Positions 53,798-62,564 of a stretch of DNA of 64,000 nt are shown piece after piece (position 1 is the stretch's first letter; the number at the start of each line of letters is the position of its first letter). The notes beneath the pieces are model-generated. The model saw only the letters and a list, made by a program, of their open reading frames with translations, did no database searches and was not told the origin of the DNA. This stretch comes from an uncultured Bacteroidota bacterium (lineage in GTDB: Bacteria; Bacteroidota; Bacteroidia; Bacteroidales; P3), in assembly GCA_902762805.1 (NCBI GenBank), contig CACWPQ010000004.1, forward strand, positions 1 to 64,000. Direction: 5' to 3'. The position numbers were made by a program, and so were the translations under genes.

Positions 53798-55624
53798 ATG
53801 AGAAAGACACTTTTCGTGCTGACCCTCGTCTCGGTGCTCCTCACAGGCTGCAGCGGACTCTCCAAGATGAAATCCAAGAGCAACAAAGTGCGCTACCAAG
53901 CTGTTCCCTCGCCCGTCGAGACCATGGACGACAAGGTGGTGGTCAACTTCACCGGCCAGGTACCGCCCAAATACTTCAACAAAAACTGCGCTGTCTTCCT
54001 GCAGCCCGTCTTCATGTGGGAAGGCGGCGAGATACCCCTCGAGCCCCTCACCCTCAAAGGCGAGAGCGTCTCCGGCGACGGCACCATCATCGACTACGCC
54101 AAGGGTGGCCGCTTCACCTATAGCGACGCCTTCGACTACAAGCCCGGCATGGAGACCGGCCGCGTCGTCCTCAACCCCGTCGGCTACAAAGGCCCCAAGA
54201 CCAACGAGGACGCCCGCTTCGCCGTCGACGTGCTGCGCGACAACAGCGGCGTCGAGTTTGGCCCCGTGCTCATCTCCGACGGCGTCAACAACACCTCCTC
54301 CTGGATCGACATCAAGGGCAACATCTCCATCGCCCCCATCAACTACAGCAAGACCCAAGGCATCGTCGAGACCGCTGACATCTACTTCGAAGGCGGCACG
54401 TCGAACCTCGACTGGAACTTCTTCATGAACCGCAAGTTCGACGCCCAGGGATCGCTCCAGCAGCTCAAGCGCATCATGCTCGAGCAGGGTCTGCCCAAGC
54501 AAATCAGCATCACCGGCTGGGCCTCGCCCGAGGGTGAGGAGACAAACAACGTGGGTGTGTCGAAGAACCGCGCCGACGTGGCTACCGCACAGCTCAACCG
54601 CGTCCTCGACGAGGTGCTCGAGACCATGGCCCGCCGCGCCAAGGTCAAGCCCCAGGACGTCGAATACTACAAGTACCAGCAGCTCAAGAAGCTCATCATC
54701 ACCAGCCGCGCCGCGGGCGAGGACTGGGTGCACTTCGTCGTTATGGTCGAAGGGTCCGAGATACAGGACAAGCACGCCATCATCAACATCGTCGAGACCC
54801 AGCAGAACGTCCTCAAACGCGAGCAGATGATACGTAACATGGCCGAGACCTATCAGGAGCTCAACACCGAGATATTCCCCAACCTGCGCCGTGCGCAGAT
54901 TGCCCTCTACTACAGCGAAGCCCGCCTGACCGACCCCGAGCTGGCCAAGCAAGCCTCGCTCAACCCCGCCAAGCTCTCGTTCGACGAGCTGATGTACGCC
55001 GCCTATATCAACTACAACTACGACACCAAGTTCAAGTATTACAAGTGGGCCACCGAGAACCACGCCCAGGAATGGGCCGCCTGGAACAATGCCGGCGCCG
55101 TGGCCTTCTACCTCGACTCCATCGCCGAGGCCGAGCGCTACCTCAACGTGGCCCGCGACCTCAACCCCCACAACCCCGACATCCTCAACAACACAGGCCT
55201 CCTCTTCCTCGCCAAAAAGGACTATGCCCTGGCCAAACACTACTTCGAAGAGGCCAAGCGCCAAGGCAGCACCGACGCCGACGCCAACATACCCATCCTC
55301 AACCTCAAGCGCGGCAACTACGCCGAGGCCCAGAAGACCCTCAAGCAGAGCCCCTGCACCTACAACCTGGCCTTCGCCCAACTCATGGCCGACGAGACCG
55401 GCATGGCCATCCGCACCCTCGACTGCTGCCTCGACCAGAATGCCGACGTCAACTACCTCCGCGCCATCTGCTTTGCCCGCCTGGGCGACAAGGTCAACTG
55501 CCTCAAGAACCTCAAGGCCTCGATCGACGACCAGTATGAGTACAAGCGCAAGGCCGCCGTCGACACCGAGTTCCGCGAGTACTGGGACGACGATGAGTTC
55601 CGCCTCATCGTCAAACTTTGGTAA
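53798..55624 (+). CDS. OmpA-like and TPR lipoprotein
   Basis: The 608-residue lipoprotein has a signal ending VLLTGC. An N-terminal beta-rich region is followed by an OmpA-type motif (ISITGWASPEGEETNN, then KNRADVATAQLNRVL) that may bind peptidoglycan, and by TPR-like helices (WAAWNNAGAVAFYLDSIAEA, NPHNPDILNNTGLLFLAKKD). Bacteroidota carry similar proteins in the envelope with unknown roles. The Asp/Lys at the end (DDDEFRLIVKLW) is conserved in appearance. Translation probably starts at the ATG giving MRKTLFVLTLV. pssA starts 5 bp after the stop. Confidence 0.75.
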   Translation: MRKTLFVLTLVSVLLTGCSGLSKMKSKSNKVRYQAVPSPVETMDDKVVVNFTGQVPPKYFNKNCAVFLQPVFMWEGGEIPLEPLTLKGESVSGDGTIIDYAKGGRFTYSDAFDYKPGMETGRVVLNPVGYKGPKTNEDARFAVDVLRDNSGVEFGPVLISDGVNNTSSWIDIKGNISIAPINYSKTQGIVETADIYFEGGTSNLDWNFFMNRKFDAQGSLQQLKRIMLEQGLPKQISITGWASPEGEETNNVGVSKNRADVATAQLNRVLDEVLETMARRAKVKPQDVEYYKYQQLKKLIITSRAAGEDWVHFVVMVEGSEIQDKHAIINIVETQQNVLKREQMIRNMAETYQELNTEIFPNLRRAQIALYYSEARLTDPELAKQASLNPAKLSFDELMYAAYINYNYDTKFKYYKWATENHAQEWAAWNNAGAVAFYLDSIAEAERYLNVARDLNPHNPDILNNTGLLFLAKKDYALAKHYFEEAKRQGSTDADANIPILNLKRGNYAEAQKTLKQSPCTYNLAFAQLMADETGMAIRTLDCCLDQNADVNYLRAICFARLGDKVNCLKNLKASIDDQYEYKRKAAVDTEFREYWDDDEFRLIVKLW

Positions 55625-55628
55625 TGCC

Positions 55629-56339
55629 ATGATACGCCGTCAGATACCCAACTTCATCACCCTCGGCAACCTCTTCTGCGGGACCGAGTCGCTCTTCGCC
55701 TCGCTGGTGGCGGGCGATGTGGTGGCCGCCGCCATCTGGATTTGCGCCGGCATATTCCTCGACTTCTTCGATGGGCTGGCCGCCCGCCTGCTGGGCGTGC
55801 CCTCCGAGCTGGGCAAGCAGCTCGACTCGCTGGCCGATGTCGTAACCTCCGGCGTGGCTCCGGCCTTCATCATGTACCGTCTTGTCGAGGTGCCCCTCAA
55901 GGAGACCTGCCCCCTTTGGGTCGTGGTGCTCTGCATGTTGCCGTTCCTGCTGATGCCCCTCTTCGCCGCCTACCGGCTGGCCAAATTCAATATCGACACC
56001 CGCCAAAGCCACTCCTTCCTCGGCTTGCCGGTGCCGGCCAACGCCCTCATTTGGGTGGGGCTGGCCCTCTCCGACACCGCCGCCACCAACCTCACACTCG
56101 GCATCGTGATGGCCGTCGTGGCGCTGGCGGTCGACGTGCTGATGGTCTCCGAGGTGCCCATGTTCTCGCTGAAGTTCAACTTCAAGGACATGTCCTGGCG
56201 CAGCAACAGCATCCAGTACCTCTTCCTCATCGGCTGCGTGGCGCTGGTGGCGGTCACGCGCCAGTGGTATGCCATCTCGCTGATTATACTGTGGTATGTC
56301 GTCCTCTCCCTCATCGCCCAACGCCGCCATGCTGAGTGA
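55629..56339 (+). CDS. pssA: CDP-diacylglycerol-serine O-phosphatidyltransferase
   Basis: This 236-residue, multi-helix enzyme makes phosphatidylserine from CDP-diacylglycerol. The CDP-alcohol transferase signature is complete: DFFDGLAARLLGVPSELGKQ followed by LDSLADVVTSG. The start MIRRQIPNFITLGNLFCG is typical. Its stop overlaps the queA start by 11 bp. Confidence 0.95.
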   Translation: MIRRQIPNFITLGNLFCGTESLFASLVAGDVVAAAIWICAGIFLDFFDGLAARLLGVPSELGKQLDSLADVVTSGVAPAFIMYRLVEVPLKETCPLWVVVLCMLPFLLMPLFAAYRLAKFNIDTRQSHSFLGLPVPANALIWVGLALSDTAATNLTLGIVMAVVALAVDVLMVSEVPMFSLKFNFKDMSWRSNSIQYLFLIGCVALVAVTRQWYAISLIILWYVVLSLIAQRRHAE

Positions 56340-57543
56340 CCTGCGGGCTATCCGCATTGAGGACTATGACTACCCCCTGCCCGAGGAGCGCATCGCCCGC
56401 TACCCGTTGGCGCAGCGCGACCAGTCGCAGCTGCTCACCCTGCGCGGCGACCGTATGGAGGACCATCGCTTTTGCGAGCTACCCTCCCTGCTGCCCGACG
56501 ATACATTGCTGGTTTTCAACGACACACGCGTCATCCACGCCCGCCTTTTCTTCCAGAAGGAGACCGGCGCCACCATCGAGGTCTTCTGCCTCGAGCCCCA
56601 CGGTATGGCCATCAGCGAGGCCTTCGAGCAGCGGGAACGTTGCACATGGACCTGCTTCATCGGCAACAACAAGAAGTGGAAGGCGGGGGCGCTCAGTGGT
56701 CAGTGGCCGGTGGCCGGTGGCCAGGTTACGCTTACTGCCACGCGGCGCGAGGCGGTGGGCAACGCCTGGGTGGTGGACTTCGAGTGGACAGGCGGACTGA
56801 GCTTCGCCGAAGTGATAGAGGCTGCCGGCGTCATCCCCCTGCCGCCCTACATGAACCGCCAGGCCGAAGCCAGCGATGCTGTACGCTACCAGACGGTCTA
56901 CGCCCACCACGACGGCTCGGTGGCCGCCCCGACGGCCGGGCTCCACTTCACGCCCGAAGTTCTCAATACACTCAAAACCAAGGGTGTCCCTACCGAATAC
57001 ATCACCCTCCACGTCGGCGCAGGCACCTTCAAACCCGTCTCCACCGACACCATAGGCGAGCACGAAATGCATGTGGAACCTGTGCGCGTTACGGCCGACA
57101 ACCTGCGCCACCTCATCGCCCATGCGGGGCACCCGCTGGTGGCCGTCGGCACCACCACGGTGCGCACCCTGGAGAGCCTCTACTGGTTCGGTGTGCAGCT
57201 GCAGCGTGACCCTTCGCTCACCCACATGCACATCCGCCAGTGGAACCCCTACACGCTCGACAGCCAAAACCTCGGCTATGCCGACGCCTACCGCAATATC
57301 CTGCGTTGGATGGAGCAGCGCGGCACCGACCACCTCGACGGCGCCACGCAACTGATGATTGCCCCGGGGTACAAATACCGTGTAATCAGCGGCTTGGTCA
57401 CTAATTTCCACCAGCCCAAGAGCACGCTTTTATTGTTGGTGTCCGCCCTGATAGGCGACCGATGGCGCGAGGTGTACGACCATGCACTGGCCAATGGTTA
57501 TCGTTTTTTGAGCTATGGCGACAGCTGCTTCTTCCTTCCGTGA
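56329..57543 (+). CDS. queA: S-adenosylmethionine:tRNA ribosyltransferase-isomerase
   Basis: This 404-residue enzyme transfers ribose from S-adenosylmethionine to 7-aminomethyl-7-deazaguanine in tRNA, part of queuosine synthesis. Conserved stretches: LLVFNDTRVIHAR, VAAPTAGLHFTPEVL, LHVGAGTFKPV and TNFHQPKSTLLLLVSA. Slightly longer than usual: a GC-rich segment around residues 122-135 (GALSGQWPVAGGQ) comes from a DNA repeat CAGTGG/GGCCGGTGG at 56693-56724. It overlaps both neighbours. Confidence 0.95.
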   Translation: MLSDLRAIRIEDYDYPLPEERIARYPLAQRDQSQLLTLRGDRMEDHRFCELPSLLPDDTLLVFNDTRVIHARLFFQKETGATIEVFCLEPHGMAISEAFEQRERCTWTCFIGNNKKWKAGALSGQWPVAGGQVTLTATRREAVGNAWVVDFEWTGGLSFAEVIEAAGVIPLPPYMNRQAEASDAVRYQTVYAHHDGSVAAPTAGLHFTPEVLNTLKTKGVPTEYITLHVGAGTFKPVSTDTIGEHEMHVEPVRVTADNLRHLIAHAGHPLVAVGTTTVRTLESLYWFGVQLQRDPSLTHMHIRQWNPYTLDSQNLGYADAYRNILRWMEQRGTDHLDGATQLMIAPGYKYRVISGLVTNFHQPKSTLLLLVSALIGDRWREVYDHALANGYRFLSYGDSCFFLP

Positions 57544-58228
57544 TGCCTGGCAGAGTGTGCTTCAGGCGGTATTCCCCTCGTTGTGTGCCTGTTGCGGCGA
57601 GGTGCTGGTGCAGGGCGAGCGCCAAGTGTGTCTGAAATGTCTTGGTAATCTGGAGTATACTCTCTACTCTCCCCACGACGACAACCCTGCGGAACGTATG
57701 CTGGCCACCCGCATGCCGCTGGTCAACGCCACATCGTTGCTGCATTTCCAGCAGGAGAGCACGGTGCAGCGCCTCGTCCACGCCATGAAATTCCGCAGCA
57801 ACTGTGAGCTCTGCGAAGCCATGGGGCGCCAGATGGGGCTGGACCTGCTGCGCAGCGGACGCTTCGACGATGTCGACCTCCTCGTCCCCGTCCCCCTGCA
57901 CTGGACGCGGCGCCTCGTCCGTGGCTACAACCAGAGCGAGCTGCTTTGCCGGGGCATAGCGCAGACGTTCGGCCGCCGGGTGAACACCACGGCCCTGGTG
58001 CGCCACCGCTACACCCGCAAGCAGAGCCGGCGCAAGGCCACGGAGCGCGAGCGCAACGTCAGTGGTGCCTTCAGCGTGCGGCGGCCCGCGGAGCTGCAAG
58101 GGCACCACATATTGTTGGTGGACGACGTGATGACCACCGGCGCCACCCTCGGCAGCTGCGGCCAGGCGCTGGCCACGGTGCCCTGCCTGCGCATCAGCGT
58201 GGCGGCACTAAGCGTGGCAGCGAGGTAG
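57515..58228 (+). CDS. ComF family phosphoribosyltransferase
   Basis: The 237-residue protein has an N-terminal Cys pair region (LCACCGEVL, VCLKC) that may bind zinc, and a C-terminal phosphoribosyltransferase domain with PVPLHWTRRLVRGYNQSELL and the PRPP loop ILLVDDVMTTGATL. ComF proteins support DNA uptake in competent bacteria, though most genomes have one without competence. It overlaps queA by 29 bp. Confidence 0.92.
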   Translation: MATAASSFRDAWQSVLQAVFPSLCACCGEVLVQGERQVCLKCLGNLEYTLYSPHDDNPAERMLATRMPLVNATSLLHFQQESTVQRLVHAMKFRSNCELCEAMGRQMGLDLLRSGRFDDVDLLVPVPLHWTRRLVRGYNQSELLCRGIAQTFGRRVNTTALVRHRYTRKQSRRKATERERNVSGAFSVRRPAELQGHHILLVDDVMTTGATLGSCGQALATVPCLRISVAALSVAAR

Positions 58229-58261
58229 AAAAAACCACGAATTTTTTTTGATAAAAAGCCC

Positions 58262-58345
58262 TCCTGACGGCCTCAACGGCAGGTATGCAACCGGCTGATT
58301 ACCAGTATTTGGCAGGTTATAGGTTTTGCTCCTCTTTTTAGTGCC
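58262..58345 (+). repeat. Interspersed repeat, copy B
   Basis: It contains GCAGGTTATAGGTTTTGCTC followed by CTCTTTTT, matching the minus-strand copy at 30895-30975 in sequence and order. It follows comF; the next gene starts 140 bp later. From 58346 to 58432 the DNA is a low-complexity G-rich stretch. Confidence 0.55.
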
Positions 58346-58432
58346 TAGGGGAGTGGGCGGGAGGGTGGGGAGAGTGGGGCGGCGGCTGATGGGGTGGAGG
58401 ATTAAATTTATGTATCATTTGTAAAAAAGTTG

Positions 58433-58440
58433 TATATTTG
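58433..58440 (+). promoter_or_regulatory. -7 box of the phosphate butyryltransferase gene
   Basis: TATATTTG fits TAnnTTTG, 48 bp before the ATG. Confidence 0.6.
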
Positions 58441-58487
58441 CAGCACAAAATCCAAACAATAATTAACAACAAATAATTAATAATAAA

Positions 58488-59399
58488 ATGGTTACAAAGC
58501 TTGACGACCTGCTTGAGCTGGTCAAATCGAAAGGTAAGAAACGTCTCGTCGCTGCCTATGCCAACGACAGCCACACCATCGGCGCCGTGAGCGCTGCCAT
58601 CGACCGCGGCATTGTGGATGCCACGCTGGTGGGCGACATCGAGACCATCAAGAAGGTCTGCGCCAAAGAGGGCATCGATGTGAACAAGTTCGAGCTGGTG
58701 CAGGAAGCCAACGACAACAAGGCTGGCGCCCTGGCCGTGGCCCTGATCAACGAGGGCAAGGGCGACTTCCTGATGAAGGGTCTGCTCAGCACCGACAAGT
58801 ATATGCGCGCCATCCTGAACAAGGAGAAGGGCCTGATGCCCGCCGGCGCCAAGAACCCCATCCTGACCCACATGGCCGTGATGGAGGTGCCCAGCTACCA
58901 CAAGCTGCTCGTCTGCAGCGACATGGCTATCATCCCCGCCCCCGACTTCAAGCAGAAGCAGGCCATCATGAACTTCCAGATCAGCGTGGCCAAGAGCCTG
59001 GAGAACCCCAAACCGAAGGTGGCTGTCCTGGCCGCCACGGAGCAGGTCAGCGTGGGCATGCCCGCGTGCGCCGAAGCCGCCTGGATGGCGATGATGAGCC
59101 AGCGCGGCCAGATTCCCGGTGCCATCGTGGACGGCCCGCTGAGCCTCGACTGCGCCATCGACGCCGAGAGCGCCCAGACGAAGAAGCTCACCAGCGAGGT
59201 GGCCGGCGACGCCGACTGCCTGCTGTTCCCCAACATCGAGAGCGGCAATATCTTCTACAAGGCCTGCACCAAGCTGGCCGGCGCCGAACTGGCCTGCATG
59301 GTGATGGGTGCCCGCGTGCCCTGCGTGCTCACCAGCCGCGGCGACAGCGCCAAGACCAAGCTCTACAGCATCGCCCTGGCCGCCCTGCAGTGCAAATAA
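58488..59399 (+). CDS. ptb: Phosphate butyryltransferase/acyltransferase
   Basis: This 303-residue enzyme exchanges acyl-CoA and acyl-phosphate. It has the PTA/PTB fold with GDIETIKKVCAKEGID in the first domain, NPILTHMAVMEVPSYHKLL, DGPLSLDCAID and the C-terminal MVMGARVPCVLTSRGDSAKT. Length favours phosphate butyryltransferase over phosphate acetyltransferase. In butyrate producers a butyrate kinase gene usually follows; here a PAS-domain gene follows. Together with nifJ it suggests carbohydrate or amino-acid fermentation. Confidence 0.85.
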   Translation: MVTKLDDLLELVKSKGKKRLVAAYANDSHTIGAVSAAIDRGIVDATLVGDIETIKKVCAKEGIDVNKFELVQEANDNKAGALAVALINEGKGDFLMKGLLSTDKYMRAILNKEKGLMPAGAKNPILTHMAVMEVPSYHKLLVCSDMAIIPAPDFKQKQAIMNFQISVAKSLENPKPKVAVLAATEQVSVGMPACAEAAWMAMMSQRGQIPGAIVDGPLSLDCAIDAESAQTKKLTSEVAGDADCLLFPNIESGNIFYKACTKLAGAELACMVMGARVPCVLTSRGDSAKTKLYSIALAALQCK

Positions 59400-59409
59400 T
59401 CATTCCTTC

Positions 59410-59513
59410 GGGAGTGAAAAGAAGTGAAAGGGAGTGAAAGGACGATAGTGGATATCGAATATTACACTTGTCCTTTCACTCCTTCTCACTCCCCATCACT
59501 CCCTTTCACTCCC
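59410..59513. repeat. Long inverted repeat made of GAGTGAAA units
   Basis: Left arm 59410-59443 consists of GGGAGTGAAAAG, AAGTGAAA and GGGAGTGAAAGGAC units. Right arm 59470-59513 begins GTCCTTTCACTCC and ends TTTCACTCCC. The arms pair imperfectly around 26 bp. It is probably the terminator of ptb or a longer RNA hairpin upstream of the next gene. Confidence 0.8.
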
Positions 59514-59533
59514 AAATCAAACACATCCCTGCA

Positions 59534-59899
59534 ATGGACACCTGCTTTGAACACCTTGGCAACATTGCCATCACCGTGTGCGACGAGAACGGCTTTGTGC
59601 TGGACATGAACCAGCACAGCGCCGACGTCAACAGCCACGGCAAGAAAATCATCGGCTACAACCTGATGGACTGCCACCCCGAGCCGGCGAAGACCAAGCT
59701 CAAGCACCTGCTCGAGCACCAGGAACTCAACGCCTACACCATCGAGAAGACCCTCGCCGACGGCAGCAAGGTGAAGAAACTCATCTACCAGACCCCCTGG
59801 CAGAAAGAGGACGGCACGTTCGGCGGCCTGATCGAGTACTCGATCGAAATTCCGTTCGACATGCCGCATTTCGTGCGTCAGCCCAAGCCACAGGCCTGA
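59534..59899 (+). CDS. Small stand-alone PAS-domain protein
   Basis: This 121-residue protein consists almost entirely of one PAS-like domain: ITVCDENGFVLDMNQHSADV, then a helix GYNLMDCHPEPAKTKLKHLL, the hydrophobic IEKTLADGSKVKKLIYQ strand and GTFGGLIEYSIEI. Similar small proteins are found in Bacteroidales and anaerobic Firmicutes. It lacks an output domain. The start MDTCFEHLGN suits the domain boundary. Signal and partner are unknown. Confidence 0.7.
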   Translation: MDTCFEHLGNIAITVCDENGFVLDMNQHSADVNSHGKKIIGYNLMDCHPEPAKTKLKHLLEHQELNAYTIEKTLADGSKVKKLIYQTPWQKEDGTFGGLIEYSIEIPFDMPHFVRQPKPQA

Positions 59900-59923
59900 C
59901 AATGAGGCCATAAAAAAGCGGTA

Positions 59924-59971
59924 TATTTTTGCGTCAACATTTTGCCATGTCGGCAAAATGTTGTATCTTTG
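59924..59971 (+). promoter_or_regulatory. Two promoter boxes around a 29-bp palindrome
   Basis: Two -7 boxes, TATTTTTG (59924-59931) and TATCTTTG (59964-59971), flank a perfect inverted repeat at 59935-59963: 12-bp arms CAACATTTTGCC and GGCAAAATGTTG around ATGTC. The palindrome ends directly at the second box, an arrangement expected for a repressor site controlling the receptor gene at 59992. Confidence 0.7.
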
Positions 59972-59991
59972 CACTCTTCATCCTACAACAT

Positions 59992-62535
59992 ATGAGACAC
60001 GTAATTATACTGCTATTTAGTATTTTATCCCTCGGCGCGGCGGCGCAGCAGGGCACCATTCGCGGCCGCGTGGTCGACGCGCGCAGCGGCGAGAACATCG
60101 AGTATGCCAATATCGCGCTGCTGAAGGCCAAGGACTCCACCCTGGTCAACGGCACGGTGAGCGAGGCCAACGGCACGTTCCGCCTCACGGCGCCCCACGG
60201 CAGCTACCTGCTGCGCGTCACCTTCATCGGCTACGACACCTACTTCCACACCAAGCCCGTCGCCCTCTCGGCCGGGCAGAAGGAGCTCAACGTGGGCAAG
60301 CTGCAGCTCAAGATGAGCGGCACGATGATGGAGGCGGTCGAGATTTCGGCCGAGCGCTCGATGGTGGAGTACCAGCTCGACAAGCGCGTGGTGAACGTGG
60401 ACAAGAACATCGTGGCCGGCGGCGGCACTGCCACCGACGTGCTCGAGCAGGTGCCCTCGGTGGCCATCGACAACGACGGCAACGTCACCCTCCGCGGGTC
60501 GACCAACGTCAAGGTGCTCGTCAACGGCCGCCCCAGCGAGCTGCTGGCCTCCGACCTGAGCACCCTGCTGGAGCAGATACCCGCCTCGACGGTGGAGAAC
60601 GTCGAGGTCATCACCAACCCCTCGGCCAAGTACGACCCCGAAGGCATGAGCGGCATCATCAACATCAAGCTCAAGGACCGCACGGCCGGCGCCCTGGGGC
60701 TCAACGGCGTGGCCAGCCTCAACATGGGGTCGCCGGTATTCGTTCCCTCCGACATGCAGGAGCATTTCGGCTTCGCTGACTACGCCACCCTCATGGGCAA
60801 CGTCAGCCTCAACTACACCACCGAGAAGTACAACCTCTTCTTCAATGCCGACGGCGGCCAGCGTGCCCGCGGCAACTACGGCACCTCCGACATCGAGTAC
60901 CTCAACTCCGACGGCACTCCGCGCTCGCACTACCTCATCGACCAGTACAGCGTGGGCCCCGGCCGCATGGGCAGCGTCAAGGTGGGCGGCGAATACTACT
61001 TCGACAAGCACAACAGCCTCCTCCTTTCCTACCAACTGCGCGCCGGCAACCGCCGCCGCAAGGGCGAGATATCTGCCCACGACGTGCTCTTCAACGACTC
61101 GTTGCGCTACGAGCAGCCCTCTTCCAGCGAACAGCCCAACCTCAACCACTCGGTCAACCTGCTCTACACCCACAAGTTCGACCGGCAGGACGAGGAGTTC
61201 ACCGCCGACTTCACCTTCAGCGCCCGCAAGGTGGAGGGCAGCGGCATCCAGGAGCAGCGCTATTTCGGCAATGCCCTCTGGGACAACTACTACAAGCGCG
61301 AAAGCGAGACCCACAACCGCCATCAGGCGCTCAACGCCAAGCTCAACTACGTGCGCCCCATGGACAACGGCTGGCGCCTGGAGACTGGCTACGAGGGCCG
61401 TATGGACTGGCCCGACCAGAACGCCGTCTACTACCGCACCGAGTACAACGCCGCCCACACCCTCTATCGCTACCACGACACGCTCTCCTCCACCCACTTC
61501 CGCTACAACCAGCACGTCCATGCCGCCTACGCCACCTATGGCGGAAACCTCACCGAGAGCCTTTCGGCCCAGGCCGGCCTGCGCGGCGAGTATGCCTACA
61601 CCTTCGGCGAGGACCTCAACCACCCCGCCACCCCGGCGGTGGACAAATCCTACTGGCAGCTCTATCCCACGGTGCACCTCTCCTATAAAATCACCGACCT
61701 GCAAAGCATGCAGGTCAGCTACAGCCGCCGCGTGCGCCGCCCCCACATGTGGGACCTCAACCCCTACCTGGAGGTGCGCGAGGGCGAGCAGCTCTCCTTC
61801 GGCAACCCCAACCTCGACCCCGAGTATACCAACGCCTTCGAACTCAGCTACAACCTCGGGTTCAACAAGGTGAACCTCTTCACCTCGGCCTACTTCCGCC
61901 AGACCAACAACATGATGACTCGCTACGGCTTTGTGTGGAGTGAAGAGTCGGCCGCCCGCTACGCCTGGTGGGAACCCTACAACAGCGAGTATGACGGCTA
62001 CTGGGCCTCGACCGGCCAGAACCTCAACCGTGGCTACAACTACGGCCTCGAGTTCATCGTCGACTACCAGATTTTCCCCTGGTGGAAGGTCAACGTCAGT
62101 GTCAACCTCTACCAGAACCACATCGAGGGCACCGCCCTGCTGGACAACAAGGACAAGTCCTCGTTCCAGGCCAGCGGCAAGTTCTCCACCTTCATGACCC
62201 TGCCCAAGGACTGGACCCTCCAGCTGAGCGGCCAGTACTGGGCGCCGTGGCTCGACCTGCAGACTGACATGGACGCCGGCTACTGGGTCGACCTGGCGGT
62301 GAAGAAGGATGTCTTCCAGCGCCGCGGCACCGTCAACCTGCGCGTCTCCGACGTGTTCCGCACCGGCGGCTGGGGCCACACCACCCACACCGAGCAGCTG
62401 AACCGCGTGGTCAAGAACCGCCGCCTCTCGCCCTCGGTAACGGTGGGCTTCTCGTGGAAAATCAACAACGGCCTCAAGCAGCGCCCGCAGCAGATGGACG
62501 GCGATGAAGGTGGCGACGAAAGCACCATATATTAG
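59992..62535 (+). CDS. TonB-dependent receptor-like outer-membrane beta-barrel protein
   Basis: This 847-residue protein has a signal (LLFSILSLGAAAQ), a carboxypeptidase-regulatory-like domain (GTIRGRVVDARSGENIEYAN), a plug domain (TATDVLEQVPSVAIDNDGNV, GSTNVKVLVNGRPSELL and VEVITNPSAKYDPEG), and a large barrel rich in aromatic strands that ends PSVTVGFSWKINNG and a Gln-rich tail. It resembles the outer membrane beta-barrel (OMP_b-brl_3) group of Bacteroidota receptors, which often lack a SusD partner; none is present. The substrate is unknown. An operator-like palindrome overlaps its promoter. Confidence 0.88.
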   Translation: MRHVIILLFSILSLGAAAQQGTIRGRVVDARSGENIEYANIALLKAKDSTLVNGTVSEANGTFRLTAPHGSYLLRVTFIGYDTYFHTKPVALSAGQKELNVGKLQLKMSGTMMEAVEISAERSMVEYQLDKRVVNVDKNIVAGGGTATDVLEQVPSVAIDNDGNVTLRGSTNVKVLVNGRPSELLASDLSTLLEQIPASTVENVEVITNPSAKYDPEGMSGIINIKLKDRTAGALGLNGVASLNMGSPVFVPSDMQEHFGFADYATLMGNVSLNYTTEKYNLFFNADGGQRARGNYGTSDIEYLNSDGTPRSHYLIDQYSVGPGRMGSVKVGGEYYFDKHNSLLLSYQLRAGNRRRKGEISAHDVLFNDSLRYEQPSSSEQPNLNHSVNLLYTHKFDRQDEEFTADFTFSARKVEGSGIQEQRYFGNALWDNYYKRESETHNRHQALNAKLNYVRPMDNGWRLETGYEGRMDWPDQNAVYYRTEYNAAHTLYRYHDTLSSTHFRYNQHVHAAYATYGGNLTESLSAQAGLRGEYAYTFGEDLNHPATPAVDKSYWQLYPTVHLSYKITDLQSMQVSYSRRVRRPHMWDLNPYLEVREGEQLSFGNPNLDPEYTNAFELSYNLGFNKVNLFTSAYFRQTNNMMTRYGFVWSEESAARYAWWEPYNSEYDGYWASTGQNLNRGYNYGLEFIVDYQIFPWWKVNVSVNLYQNHIEGTALLDNKDKSSFQASGKFSTFMTLPKDWTLQLSGQYWAPWLDLQTDMDAGYWVDLAVKKDVFQRRGTVNLRVSDVFRTGGWGHTTHTEQLNRVVKNRRLSPSVTVGFSWKINNGLKQRPQQMDGDEGGDESTIY

Positions 62536-62564
62536 AAGGCACAAGATTAATATATTGTAAGTAT

